64,000 nt of DNA from Heterohyrax brucei (Eukaryota > Chordata > Mammalia > Hyracoidea > Procaviidae). Positions within the stretch are counted from its first letter, which is position 1, and every line of letters starts with the position of its first letter. The notes beneath the pieces are model-generated. The model searched no databases, was not told where the DNA came from, and was given only the letters and a program-made list of their open reading frames with translations. Position numbers and translations under genes: made by a program. Of this stretch, positions 30,158 through 41,329 are shown piece by piece. The stretch covers positions 151,336,329-151,400,328 of the forward strand of contig CM053143.1 in assembly GCA_028571685.1 (NCBI GenBank), in the 5' to 3' direction.

Positions 30158-31279
30158 CAGTAGTAATTTGGATGCATTTTCATTTAGTCTCTAAGTAAAC
30201 AGTAAAATAAAAAAATCATAGAACAAGAGTGTTGTCAGGTTTAAAGAAAAGACCAGAGGAAAAATTGTTAAATTCAGGGATTTTTCCTAAAATATTTTAT
30301 TAAATTATGTCTTTTGATGAAAACTAAGGTAATGTTTTAGTGTTTGTTCCCATGGGGACTCAAAGAACATTAATAGAACATATTTTGGGTTTTTCTCATA
30401 GAAATAGGGTTAAGTTAGTTTGACAGTTCACACATATGAGTTTGAAGAAACAAAGTAGTATGTCGCATATGAATATATACAAAAGCTTTTGAGATTCAGG
30501 TAATACTTGACTATAATTGTAGTATGAGGATTGAATACAGAATTAAAAAATGTTTATGACCAGTCTGTTCATATGAATATTTTATGATGCAGTGATGTGT
30601 TTACCTTCAGATTCCATAGCAGCTTGTTCCCTGGAGTGTTGTGTTGCCTTAGGAGGGCAGTTCTGCAGAGTGTACTGATGGTTTTTATGTAATCCTAAAA
30701 TTGTTTTCATCTTAGAATTAAAGTCTGGCTCTGCTACTGGCTATGGATTGCTTCTTTTTTGTGAATCTCAATTTTCTACATAAAATTTTCCATAAAATGG
30801 AAATAATAATATCTCCTGCATAGAATTTATTAATAGATATTTATTAAATTCTGTATCTGGGATAAGCACTAAGTGTAACAAAGAGTTTAATGTTTTCTCC
30901 AGGTGAGAAATCAACAACAAATGCTAAGAATGCAGAAACATGTAACTGTTATAAGGGCAGTATTCAAAATAGTTAACAACCAATTTCTGGCCAATCAGAA
31001 TGGATACTGACTGTAAACGTTTTGGGTGGTTGTTTGGAATAAAATCAGTTCCCACTTCTAATGTAGCACTGGAACAGGCAGAGTAAAATAAATGAGCACA
31101 TCCTGAACATAAACTGCATCGTTTTATTTCGTAATTCTGTCTCCAAGCAGGAGTCTGTTGTCTCCTTCACATTCTCTCAAGGTTGAGTATTAATCTATGC
31201 TCTCTTTGGAACTGTGGAAAAATGAGTGGTAATAATCTACAAATCAGAAAAGGAAGAACAAAGTAATCTGCTTGATATG
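30158..31279. other. Mostly unique, with a MIR relic
   Basis: About 30718-30835 follows the MIR order in sense (CTGGCTCTGCTACTGGCTA, then ATAAAATGGAAATAATAATA). The rest is AT-rich and unrecognised. Confidence 0.45.
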
Positions 31280-31555
31280 ATGGCCAGACTACTTCGGCCC
31301 AAAATACCAATTAATATACCAGCGTATTTGGGAAGGGACCACCTAGAGAAGAATTAACCTATAAAGTCCTAGAACTCGTGAAACCTTACCCTCTTTTTCT
31401 ATAAAATCTCCAGCTAGTCTCTGTTTTGGCAGATTTTGGAGGAATGGTCCCCTCTTTCTCCTGGCCTGCCAGTACACAGTAAACACCTTGTGTCTCTCTC
31501 AGCCTGTCTTAAAGGCTGGCTGTTGGTAGCAGGCAGCATGAACCCCACTTAGGTT
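31280..31555 (+). mobile_element. Possible solo LTR remnant
   Basis: TTCTATAAAATCTCC at about 31397-31411 could be a TATA region, followed by a pyrimidine-rich CCCTCTTTCTCCTGGCCTG and CACAGTAAACACCTTG. This resembles the promoter-to-polyadenylation layout of a gamma-type endogenous retroviral LTR. No viral gene is seen beside it. Limits and family are uncertain. Confidence 0.3.
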
Positions 31556-32487
31556 TGCGGGAGCAGTTCTGTCCAGTTATAGTTCAGCTGCACATGTGGT
31601 GCCTGTGTTTTGGGGTTGTGTCAGACCTCACAAGTTCAAGGGCACAGTGCTATGGACTGCCAAGCCTGCCTAAGACCTCAGCTGCAAGCTTGGTAAACCC
31701 TGCAGTGCCCTCCCTTCTGACCTGCATATGGAATTGGGGCTTTCTACTTCCCCCTCAGGATGCCAGCCATAAACTTTGGGTCCCCTAGAACCTCCTTACT
31801 TCTGCATGTCACTCTTCCCTTGGATTCATTAATCCTCTAGAATGACTCACAGAACTCATGGAAAGGGCTACACTGAGGATTACAATTGTAGTATATCAGA
31901 AAGGGTACAAATGAAGAGATGCATAGGGACAGATCGGAAGAGTTCCCAGTGCATGCTTCCATGTCCCCAAAATGGACTCACATTTATCTCTGTCAGTCAC
32001 CAACATGAGATGGACCTGATTTGGTGGCAGTGGGTTTGGTTTTTGGTTTGGTTTCACCAACCAGCAAGGCTGTGTTCAGAGCCTTTACTGGGGCACCATT
32101 TACTAAGTATGACTGAGTGAGTCGTGCCTCTTGCCCTAAGCTCAGCTGATTCTTTGAGGTGGGTGTTTCTGACTAGCTAGCCTCTATCCAGGAGGCTGCT
32201 TCTTTAGCCTAACCTGTTAGGTTGGATGAAGTCTAGAGCCTTTACAGAGAAAAGGCACTTCAATCAGTGGTGAGAATCTAAGGTGTTATAGGTTCTGTCT
32301 CAGGAATAAAGGCCAAGGACCAAATTCTTTGGGTAAAGTTTAGTTCTTTAGTGCTTCGTAGTGCCTATCCACTGAATCTCAGCCTGATTTTCATCAGCAT
32401 CCAGAAATCTGTGTTTAACCTGTGATGGCTTGCAAGGAAACCATTGGATCTCCAAGTTAAATTAATGTCCACCCCCTCCTCTGAGAG
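31556..32487. mobile_element. Unclassified old interspersed repeat, left part
   Basis: TAGAATGACTCACAGAACTC at about 31839-31858 and the following text are familiar from an old LTR-type placental repeat, probably antisense. A short AfroSINE-like end (GGTGGCAGTGGGTTTGG) lies at about 32022-32040. The element seems to continue at 33026-33365 after two younger insertions. Confidence 0.35.
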
Positions 32488-32649
32488 GAGACCCTTGTGG
32501 TGTAGTGGTTAAGTGCTGTGTCTGCTAACCAGAAGGTCAGCAAGTCAAATCTACCAGGTACTCACTGGAACTCTTACGGAGCACCTCTGCTCTGTCCTAT
32601 ATGGTCACTGTAAATTGGAATCAACTTAACAGCAGTGGGTTTGATTTTT
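32488..32649 (+). mobile_element. AfroSINE, sense
   Basis: GAGACCCTTGTGGTGTAGTGG to TTAACAGCAGTGGGTTTG. Joined directly to the RTE 3' end that follows. Confidence 0.87.
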
Positions 32650-32651
32650 CG

Positions 32652-33023
32652 GGTCTTCAATGTTGTGTTGGAGATGAATGCTGAATATACCATGGATTGC
32701 CAGAAGAACAAACAGATCTATTCTGGAAGAAGTACAAACAGAGTGCTCCCTGGAAGCAAAGATGGTGAGACTGTGTGTTACATACTTTGGCCGTGTTGTC
32801 AGAAGGAATCAGTCCCTGGAGAAGAATATCATGCTTGGTAGATTGGACCGTTGGCGAGAAAGAGGAAGACTGTCAAAAAGATGGGTCAACACAGTGGCTG
32901 CATCCATGGGCTTAAGCATAAAAACAGTTGTGCACAAGGCACAGGACTGAGCAGTGTTTTCTTCTGTTGTGCGTGGGGTCCCTGTGAGTCAGAACCAACT
33001 CCATGGCACCTAACAACAACAAC
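32652..33023 (+). mobile_element. RTE LINE 3' end, sense
   Basis: Last about 370 bases of the element: ATACCATGGATTGCCAGAAG, ATACTTTGGCCGTGTTGTC, GAGAAAGAGGAAGACTGTC, ending GGCACCTAACAACAACAAC. An open frame at 32678-32950 is the C-terminal tail of the RTE protein, with a YFGRVVRRNQSLEKNIMLG segment, and contains no enzyme domain. Confidence 0.9.
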
Positions 33024-33025
33024 TG

Positions 33026-33365
33026 AGACAGTCAGGAAAGGCAACTAGTTATGGCAGCTTTTACAGTTTACAGTCCTAGGCCCATCCTCACTGGGGCCTC
33101 TGAAAGTCTGGCTCTCTGGTCATCCAGCCCCGTTCCCAGTAGTGACCATCAACACATCTAGATGTAGAGCCCAGATGTCAAAGAGATTGGGGCTTTGAGA
33201 GAGGGAGGATTTCTCTCTTCCTTCTGCACAGCTCTTTTCTTGCTAATTCCCATTTTGTTATTTGAGATTCTGCCTCTTCTCAGGATAATTAACATTAAAA
33301 ATCCCATCTCCCATAGGACAGACCCTAATCCCATTCCACAGGAGGGAACCACTGTAGACACTAAG
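33026..33365. mobile_element. Unclassified old interspersed repeat, right part
   Basis: Probable continuation of 31556-32487 (TCATCCAGCCCCGTTCCCAG, AGATTGGGGCTTTGAGAGAG). The family is not certain. Confidence 0.3.
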
Positions 33366-33369
33366 GCAA

Positions 33370-33565
33370 ACTCAGACCTGTTGTTGAGTTGATGTTAATC
33401 CATGGTGACCCCATTCATTACAGAGTAGAGCTGCTCTGTAGGGTTTTCTTGGCTGCGGTTGTTGTAGAAACAGATTACCAGGCCTTTCTTCTGTAGTGCT
33501 GCTGGGTGGATTCAGGCCACCCACCTTTGGGCTAGTAGACAGGCACAAACTATTTGTGCTACTCA
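33370..33565 (-). mobile_element. AfroSINE, long subtype, antisense
   Basis: GTTGAGTTGATGTTAATCC at the left, GAAACAGATTACCAGGCC centrally and ACTATTTGTGCTACTCA at the right. Confidence 0.83.
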
Positions 33566-34227
33566 TGGTAGAGAGAATGGTCAAAAGCATTCACTAAGGT
33601 CTATTATCATTACGGAAACTTCCCGTATAATCCTGGGAGTTCCTTTTCATAGGGCAGAGTGAGTTGGTTTAACCTTCTTGGACATATTTTGACATGGGTA
33701 AGAATTTTCAAGGAATTTGTGTAGCAGAGATTTTTTTTTTCAGTATGCCAAGATTAATTAATTAATTCCAAGAGGAATTAAGACAGAAAGGCAGTACCCT
33801 CGGCCAGGAGTCTTCTTACGGAAAGGGAAGACCTCGGAAACCTGTGTTTAGTTATGGTTTTGCTGCCTGTTTTGTGACACACCAGGGATCCTTTTTTTTT
33901 TTTAAGCCATAAGGTGATTTTCATATTAACATCATTTCTGAGGTCTTTGTTAGTCAAAAGTTCTACGATTCTGTAATTACTCCTAAAAGTACGTAGTGCC
34001 GTTTCACAAACAGACTCAACCTGTCTGTACGCTGTGGTGACTGGGTTGTGACTATAGCTTTTTTGTGATCATCTCTTGTCAGAAATTGTGAGTTTGTCAC
34101 ATCGTCGGCCTGAATTCTGGGTAGTATGACACTTCATTTTAAAATTGGGATTCTCAGGTGTTCAAATGGATTTAGTGTCTTCCAGTTCATTATGTTGAAT
34201 ATATTATTTTGTAACTTAAAAATAAAG
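33566..34227. other. Unique sequence
   Basis: No repeat or gene recognised. Confidence 0.4.
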
Positions 34228-34388
34228 GGCATTGTGATTAAGAGCTCAGGCTGCTAACTGAAAGGTCAGCAGTTCAAATCCAATAGCCACTCCTTGGAAA
34301 CCCTGGGGGGCAGTTGTGTTGTGTCCTATAGAGTCACTAGGATTTAGAATCCAGTTGACAGCAGTAGGTTTGGTATTTGGTATTTGGA
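34228..34388 (+). mobile_element. AfroSINE, sense
   Basis: Slightly 5'-truncated start (GGGCATTGTGATTAAGAGC), ending TTGACAGCAGTAGGTTTGG plus a TATTTGG repeat. Confidence 0.87.
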
Positions 34389-34477
34389 TTTGCTGTTGAA
34401 ATTTAGTGAAAGAAAGATAGGGTACTAACTTTCCTAGCAGTCTCAATATCTTTCTGCTTCTCTGTTTTTTTTCACTT

Positions 34478-34608
34478 CTGTCAATTAGTATTTATTGAGC
34501 CCTTATTGTGTATCAGACATGGTGTCAAGCACTTCACTTGATAACTTCTTTGATCTTCACAACAACTCTGTGTCTTATGGTTACTAGCATTTTACAAGTA
34601 TAATTGGC
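34478..34608 (-). mobile_element. MIR relic, antisense
   Basis: TTTATTGAGCCCTTATTGTG, CAAGCACTTCACTTGATAAC and CTTCACAACAACTCTGTG follow the antisense MIR order. Confidence 0.7.
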
Positions 34609-34733
34609 AGCACTGCTTTTCCCACTCATTATGTAAAATAGTGCTACATTTTTCAGTCAGTGAAATAAAGTATCATTAATGGCCATTATAATAATTACTG
34701 TTAGAAATGTTCTGTTAAAATATTACTTTTACA

Positions 34734-34936
34734 GTTGTTAGTTGCTGCCCAGTTTGTTCTGACTCATGGTGACCCCATATGTGGAGAGTAGACCTGTTCC
34801 TTAGGGTTTTCAAGGCTGTAACTTTTTGGAAGCAGATTGTTAGGCCTGCCTTCCAAGGTGCCCCTGAGCAGGGTTTGAACCCCCAGCATTATGGCTAGTA
34901 GCCAGGTGTTCGTAATTTCAGCCACTCAGGGATTCC
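34734..34936 (-). mobile_element. AfroSINE, long subtype, antisense
   Basis: GTTCTGACTCATGGTGACCC, then GGAAGCAGATTGTTAGGCC and GCCACTCAGGGATTCC. Confidence 0.88.
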
Positions 34937-35101
34937 TTCATTTGCAAAGGTGCTTATAAATGACAGCATTATGGTTTATAGTGGAAAAAAAAATCATTTG
35001 TAGTTTTTATAAATGTATGTACTACAAACATGTATTTTTATATGCCTTCCATTCCTGTAATTTCTCATATGTATGCATATCTTCATGTAGTTGTGGTTAT
35101 A

Positions 35102-35265
35102 CTGGAGCTCTGTGGCACAGTGCTGTAGAGCTTGGCTGTTATCCAAAAGGTGGGTAGTTAAAATCCATCAGCTACTCCTTGGAAGCCCTTTGGGGCCATT
35201 CTACTCTGTTCCATAGAGTAGCTGTGAGCCAGGATTGATGGCAACAGGTTTAGTTTTGGTTTGGT
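35102..35265 (+). mobile_element. AfroSINE, sense
   Basis: GGAGCTCTGTGGCACAGTGC to TTGATGGCAACAGGTTTAG with a TTTTGGTTTGG tail. Confidence 0.85.
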
Positions 35266-36349
35266 AGTTATATTTACATCCTATTTTGATCCTGCTTTAT
35301 TTTTATTTTACTTATGTTTCTTTATTACATTTTTAGAATGTTTTAAAATGTTGAAAATTTATGTTGTTACCGTATTTTCCTATTATGAGTAATGTTTCAG
35401 TGAAAAATTTCTTTGCATATTTTTACATATGACCATTTTCATTATGAAATATGACTTTGTAGAAGCCTGGGGACTGTATTTCATTGTCAAGAATCAGTTT
35501 GTGTATTCAAATAAGCAAATAAACAGCTACATTAAAGCAGTCTTCATTCATCCATTCATCTGTCAGTAGTGGTATATTAGGGTATTTTGTGTTCAGTAGG
35601 TGCCAAGTGGTAAGGATTTAAGGTCAAATAGGGTATTCTCTCTGGCCTCTAGTATCTTGTAATCTACTGGGAGACTCAGACTTGTCAAAAGTGAGTGCTG
35701 CAATGAGATGAGGAATGTTGGAAAAGTATAGATCAACTTCCTTAGTTTTATCAAATTGACTTTGACAGCATCATTGATAGCCCTTTAAGATCTAAAACCT
35801 GTGGATATATTCATGCCACTTAAAAGTTTGTATGTAGTAGTTTAGCTGACAGAAAATGACCTCACCTGACCTATCCAACCTCATGTGCCCCGAGCCTAAA
35901 CCTGCTTTCAATGAAGTCTGTGATCTTCTGTCAGTCCAGAGTTCCACACATTGTGTCTGTCCAGCCTGCAAATTCCCTGTTGCCCGTGACCATGTCCTGT
36001 GTCTCATTCCTGCTGTATAGGCTTTTTGACTTGCTTTCAGTTATGTCTTTTTCACTGTTGAAAGTTTCGTTAAAATGTCATTGACTATCAATTTATGTTG
36101 TGATACTGATGAAATCAGCAACATTTTAATTACATCCTGTCATATTTGTTTATTTAAAGAATTTCAGATTTAGAAGGATTTTAGTGATTATAGAATCCAA
36201 CAGAGATCCATCTAGTAAAAGTTTAAAATCTACTTAGGATGAATAAAAGTAGAACCTCTACAGAACAAAGACAGAATTAACCCCCACTGCCACATGTAAA
36301 TTTCTGGAGGATCTCTTAAGCTTTTGTAGAGGAAGAGAAATGTTTTTCT
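35266..36349. other. Mostly unique sequence
   Basis: About 35545-35720 weakly resembles an L2-type 3' region. No gene seen. Confidence 0.35.
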
Positions 36350-36820
36350 TTTTTTAATTTTAATTTTTTATATGTAGAAATTTTTTCTTAAATGCATTTT
36401 AGGTAAAAGTGTACACTCCAAATCAATTTGCCATGTGACACCCAGAACTCACACCGCTATTCTACTCTAACTGCTCCCCCCCCCGCACCCCATGACTGCA
36501 CAGTCCCTCTTTCCACTGTGAACTTGACCCTGTTCATGCGACCAAGTCCTGTTTCCCCTCACCCTATCATCTCACCTTCAGTGATGAGCTCTCAGACAGC
36601 CTCGTGTATATATTTAAACCTAGAAGATTGTTTTTAGCCAGCATCACTCCTTGTCTTATATTCTTCCATTCTGTCTTTGTCTGGAGGTTGTCTTGGGTGC
36701 TGGATGTGGTTTGGAGTTGATAAGAGAGCCAGGAGGCCATGTCCTCAGGAGACCTTCTAGACTGATGGCCCATCAAGTCTGGTTGTTTGATAGAGTTTTA
36801 GTTTTGCCCACTTATTTTGG
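36350..36820 (-). mobile_element. L1 3'UTR fragment, diverged lineage
   Basis: GTGTACACTCCAAATCAATT and, further right, GGAGGCCATGTCCTCAGGAG and ATCAAGTCTGGTTGTTTG match the 3'UTR fragments at 1.1 and 42.2 kb. A C-run lies at about 36476-36484. Confidence 0.6.
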
Positions 36821-36840
36821 AGAAATATTTTTCTATGTAA

Positions 36841-37047
36841 ACCAACCAACCCAGCTCAATAGTTGATTCCAGCTCATGGTGACCCCATGTGTCACAGAGT
36901 AGAACTCCGTAGGATTTTCTTTGGCTGGTAATCTTTACAGAAGCAAATTGCCAGGCCTTTGTTTCATGTTGCCACTGGGGGAGGGGGTGAACCATCACTC
37001 CTTAGATTAGCAGTCGAGTGCAAACCACCTGTGCCATCAAGGAACCT
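36841..37047 (-). mobile_element. AfroSINE, long subtype, antisense
   Basis: TTCCAGCTCATGGTGACCCC, GAAGCAAATTGCCAGGCC, and CACCTGTGCCATCAAGG at the head end. Confidence 0.83.
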
Positions 37048-37171
37048 TATTTCTATATAGCTAAGTGTTTTTTTCTGGACTTGGATTCAGTGATCCTACT
37101 TTGGAAAATAGCCATTTACTGTTGCACCATTGTTAGGTTCGTTAGCTAGTTATAAATTTGCTTTCCTTATG

Positions 37172-37283
37172 TGTGTGACACAGTGGCAGGAACAATGGGC
37201 TGAAGCATAGTAAAGACTTTGAGGATGACACAGAATCCAGTTGCTATGCATTGGAACCTATTATATCACACCTAACAACAACA
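37172..37283 (+). mobile_element. RTE LINE 3' terminus fragment
   Basis: CACAGTGGCAGGAACAATGG and the end ATATCACACCTAACAACAAC match the last about 110 bases of the RTE copies. Confidence 0.7.
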
Positions 37284-37304
37284 TAATCCCTCCCCTCCCC
37301 CCCC

Positions 37305-37464
37305 CAAATTTTTTACCATCAAATTGACTCTGATGCATAGCATCCCTATAGGATGGAGTAGAACTGTCCCATAGAGTTTCCAAGGGGTTGCGAGTGGATT
37401 TGAACTGCCGATTTTTTGGTTAGCAGCTGCTACTGAGGTTAACTGCTCTGCCACCAGGGCTTCC
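37305..37464 (-). mobile_element. AfroSINE, antisense
   Basis: GACTCTGATGCATAGCATCC to TCTGCCACCAGGGCTTCC. Preceded by a C-rich run (about 37292-37304). Confidence 0.85.
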
Positions 37465-37602
37465 AACAACCACATAGGTGGCAAAATAAAACTGACCTTG
37501 AATTTAAAATTTCTCAGAAAGATCATCTTGGAAAGAACATGCTAGAAAGATTTCTCTGGAATTTTTAAATTCTTTTTTCCTTTTTCTGTTTTTCTTTTAC
37601 AG
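37465..37602. other. Unique sequence ending in a long pyrimidine tract
   Basis: The last about 35 bases are almost all pyrimidine and end TTTTCTTTTACAG, a strong splice-acceptor appearance on the plus strand. Confidence 0.45.
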
Positions 37603-37886
37603 AAACTAACACAGCAGAATTGTACCTTGTGCTTTGCAGGGCTGTGGTGATTAGACTGCATATTTGGTGTGATGCTGACACATATTGCTGTGCGGAATCA
37701 CTGTCCCATTGTGATCTCCAAGTGAAACAAAGGAGAGAAGCTTGGATTGAGTGAGATAGATTTATCTCAGCTTTCCAAAACAGTGTGTGTGCACAATGTA
37801 ATTCACTTGGACAACTGTGCAATGAAACTCCTGTTTCATTGGCTACTGGATCTCTCCTGGGGACTGACTGCAGAGAAGAAGATATG
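37603..37886 (+). other. Candidate exon (284 bases)
   Basis: Follows the strong acceptor-like tract ending at 37602 and stops at a donor-like ATATG|GTAAAG (GT at 37887-37888). One forward frame is open for 50 codons from the left boundary before TGA; the other two stop early. It could be an alternative last coding exon or an untranslated exon. No recognised repeat overlaps it. An antisense 85-codon frame covers much of the same DNA and is probably incidental. No gene can be named. Confidence 0.3.
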
Positions 37887-39514
37887 GTAAAGATAATCTG
37901 GCAAGTTCATAGCATTTGAAGTAGCATTTATGTCACCAAATGAAAGAAAATTTATTGATGAATTTATAGCCTGATTTATGATCTGACATGTGTGACCCAG
38001 AGATTAATCTCTTGGTGAGTCTGTTTGAAACAGCAACATGGGAAAGGGACTTATGTGCAGAGAGCAGGCTTTGTACTTATTTTTTAAGTCTCCTTTATGA
38101 TGTATATAATCTTAAAAGGTGACTATACTTTGTCATGAAAGCCTTCCTCAGTTTCTCAGAACTGCAGGGCACCATGGAGAGGGGTTTTCTTTGTCAATAT
38201 TCATATTGTTACTGATGTCATTACCCTTTTGAGCTCTTGTAGGAAGCCCTTTTGGTCACATCAACAGAACATTCAAAGCTGTCCGTTGTCACTTTTTAGC
38301 TTTGTATGCAGAATTTGTATGGTTAAGCAGGAGATGTATGCAGATAAATTGCCTAGGGCTCAGTTTTCTCAGACTGGGAATTTAGGCTCCTGGACTCTGA
38401 ACTGAGGAGTGCAGCTTTCCAGCAATGCTGGTATTTCTTCTACTGAAAAGAAATCTTTGGAGTGCTGTTTGCCTTTTCATGTTCATGTGTAATTCTTGAC
38501 CACTGGTTTTCCAAACACTGTTATCTCCAGCAAACTCCATGTAAGTGGAAAGGCAAAGTGAAAAGGCAAAGAAAATTGTTGTTTCTCACCCACGGCTGTT
38601 CTGCCCACTTGCAAGAGTAAGAACCGTGAGCACTGTCTTCGTTCCAGATGCAGATGGTAGCAGTTCCTGGTTTACAAACTGATTACATTCCCTTTGCTTG
38701 TTGTCAAGTCAGTTAGCATTTTAGAATTTATAATGTGTTTTCCAGTGGTAAATACACGTAATAGAAGTCTTCCAAAACTTCTTTAACCCATGGATGTTTC
38801 AGAAGGATAGTTTTAATGATCTTTTAAAACCTAATCCCTATCAACCATGTTTCCTGGGGGAAAATGTCCTTGATTCTGCTTCAGGAGCTTAAAGAATTTA
38901 CACGTTTTCACTTTTAACTTCAGTAAACAGCCATCCATCTCTACCTGTATATTCTGGGGCAGTGTGTCAGTCAAAGTGCTTAGCTGGAAGCACTGAGTGA
39001 TTTAAGCAGAAAAGTAATTTATTGAGAAGATAATTGGGTAATTACTCAAACCACTGGAAGTTTGGAAAAGGGTAGGAACAGATTATTCAGCCAGAGTCAC
39101 AGCCAAAGTTACACAATATGATTAGTTCTCTGCAGGTAGATGTGTCACTGAGTGCTAGACATTGTTGTCTGTGCTGACTGCTCCACTGGGATGAAATATT
39201 GAACACAGTAACTCTGGCACCTCAGTTTTTGCTGCCTCGGGGCACTGGGTGTTAATTGCTGTTGCTGTCACCTAAGAGAATTCCCTCCTATTGTCATCTC
39301 TTTTTTTCTCTAGCTCTAAATTTAGAGCTTGCTAGTCTAAATCCTGTGCCCATCCCTCAGCTGCAAGGGAATCTGGGAAGGTGCGTGTTCAGCCATGTTT
39401 GCTTCTGCATTGAAAGGTGTGTCTCTCAGTAATAGTCAAATATGATGAAAATTCCCCAAATATAGCAAGAGGGTTCTGATGCTGGATATTCCTTATTGTT
39501 TACCCCTCAAACAG
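37887..39514. other. Longest stretch without a recognised young repeat
   Basis: About 37.5-38.9 kb has no recognised SINE or LINE, unusual for this window. From about 38930 to 39480 the text (AGTAATTTATTGAGAAGATA, GCTGCAAGGGAATCTGGGAAG) is reminiscent of an old LTR-type repeat that I cannot name. I see no gene. Confidence 0.35.
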
Positions 39515-39741
39515 ACAAAAATGCACTACGAGAACCACAGTGGAGCTCTGGTAATAGGGGATATAATGGTGTTGGCCAACATTTTTATCTGTCTGAAGGT
39601 GCAATTAACCAACTTTGTGATAAAACCAATGGCAGATTCTTCCTGTACACTGGTGTGTCCAGAGACCCTTTCACTAAAGCCAGAGTGTGATTTGACAAGT
39701 TAGGCGTATTTGACCTAACTCATTATGCTCCTTACAGAGAG
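39515..39741 (+). pseudogene. Decayed exon-like open frame
   Basis: A 227-base block lies between an acceptor-like CCCCTCAAACAG (to 39514) and a donor-like AGAGAG|GTAAGATG (GT at 39742-39743). The frame starting at 39496 stays open across it except for one TGA at about 39688-39690, which could be a decayed CGA arginine codon. Residues such as GYNGVGQHFYLSEGAINQLC and FDKLGVFDLTHYAPYREVR look protein-like. A second frame is also open for 74 codons. I do not recognise a family. It could be a lost exon, a retrocopy fragment or coincidence. Confidence 0.3.
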
Positions 39742-39860
39742 GTAAGATGAAATACATTAAAGGGATTCCTAAGAATTTGATAAATCAGGACCAGACTGAG
39801 ACTTATCTACCTCCTGGTCTATAGTATAAGATGAAGTTCATGTGGTCAGTTTATCTTGTG

Positions 39861-39968
39861 TAAAACCAAACCAACCCTACAGGACAGAGTGGGACTGTCC
39901 TAGGAGCACCTGGTAGATTTGAGCTTGTGATCTTTTGCTTGGCAGCTGTAGCCCTGAACCACTATGCC
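39861..39968 (-). mobile_element. AfroSINE, antisense, 3'-truncated
   Basis: Lacks the usual 3' end. It begins at AACCCTACAGGACAGAGTGG and ends CTGAACCACTATGCC. Confidence 0.78.
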
Positions 39969-40768
39969 TTTTTTAACTTTGGTTTTTAATTAAAAGGTGC
40001 ATGGATACGTTGTTTACGAATCCTTGCCACACTTTTATTTGCATTGCCATTTCACAGAAGCAGTTGCTTTCAGTTTATTTAGTTCTTGTGGCGTTTACTT
40101 TCATACAGCTAATTCATATGTTTGTGTTAGTATTGCTTAAGTTTATGTTCTCACTTTTTTGTGGTTAAACATTGAATTCCTCTTCAGGAATTTAAGGGTT
40201 TAGCTCTCCTTTATTCCCCTTGCCTAAATACCTGCCTTTCACTTTCCACAAGGGTTATGTCAATTTTTGGTTAAAATTTTTTATATTGCTTTCACTGTAA
40301 GTGCTTTTCATACCTGAGCTACACAGTTACTGTGATTTTATTTTCTTTCTTATAGAATGCATTAAGAAAAACTTTTGTTTACTTAGTGTTGTGTTTATAT
40401 ATTACTTTTTCACTCTCCAATTGTCCAATAAGGTCAAACATAGTGGCTTTAACTCTCATTTCCTTTATGAGTACAAGTACCAGGTTTTCCAGGCCCGTCT
40501 TCTCATCACCTCAGTTCTAGACAGTTGGCTCGTGAATCCTTATGCACAGCTGTTGACCTGAGATTTTCCTTCATCACCATGGTGGGGATTCTTGGTTGAC
40601 TTGTTTACTGGATGGCATCTCTCGTGGCTTAGTGTCTCTTTTGAGGAGGTACAGTGTCCAGCAACTTCTTGAGAAAGAGTACGCATGAGATAATTTTTTT
40701 TGAGATCTAGCATGTATGAAAGTATCATTAAATGTTTCTTCATGCATGATTGATACAGACTTTAAAAA
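39969..40768. other. Unique or unrecognised sequence
   Basis: T-rich to about 40460. No gene or repeat identified; an 86-codon frame at 40301-40561 is composed of T-rich codons and looks fortuitous. Confidence 0.4.
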
Positions 40769-40798
40769 CCATAAATAAATAAATAGATAAATAAATAG
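40769..40798. repeat. (AATA)n simple repeat at a SINE tail
   Basis: ATAAATAAATAAATAGATAAATAAATAG adjoins the antisense 3' end of the following AfroSINE and probably derives from its tail. Confidence 0.92.
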
Positions 40799-40940
40799 CC
40801 AGCCTTTGAGTCACTTACAACTCATGCAACCCTATGGGACAGAGTAGAATTGCCCCATAAGGTCTCCAAGGAATGGCTGGTGGATTCCAACTGCCGACCT
40901 TTTGATTAGCAGCCATAACTCTTAACCCCTGCATGGCTCC
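40799..40940 (-). mobile_element. AfroSINE, antisense
   Basis: GAGTCACTTACAACTCATGC to CCCCTGCATGGCTCC. Confidence 0.87.
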
Positions 40941-41329
40941 TAAATTCTGCTGTGCTGCAGGACCTCACTGGTGTTTGCGTCATGATAGTGCTGAGGCAAA
41001 GGTCTTTGCCTGGGATGATAGTAGTGAAGAACCCCTCAGCCTTATTAACTACAAGGTGTGACTCTCCCAACAGAACCATAGACTGACCAATCCCCTTAGT
41101 AGACCATCAGTCACATAGTTTGTGTAGTCACGGGCAGATGTTTTGTGGAAGTTACAAAAGCGTGGCTAGAAAGGCCATAGAAAAGTGACTTCTTGCATTG
41201 CATCCATGAAAGTCATCACCCAAGCAATCAGATGATACATTGCATTGGTGAATACTGCTGCAAAAGACTTGTTTAAAATGGTAAAAACTAATGCTTTGCC
41301 TGTTTTAGAACTGTATTATTTGTCTTTTT
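40941..41329. other. Unrecognised sequence
   Basis: No gene or repeat identified. Confidence 0.35.

Noticed and set aside
31280-32487. An endogenous retrovirus with coding regions
   Set aside because: There is only a possible LTR-like promoter and an old repeat. I saw no gag, pol or env reading frame.
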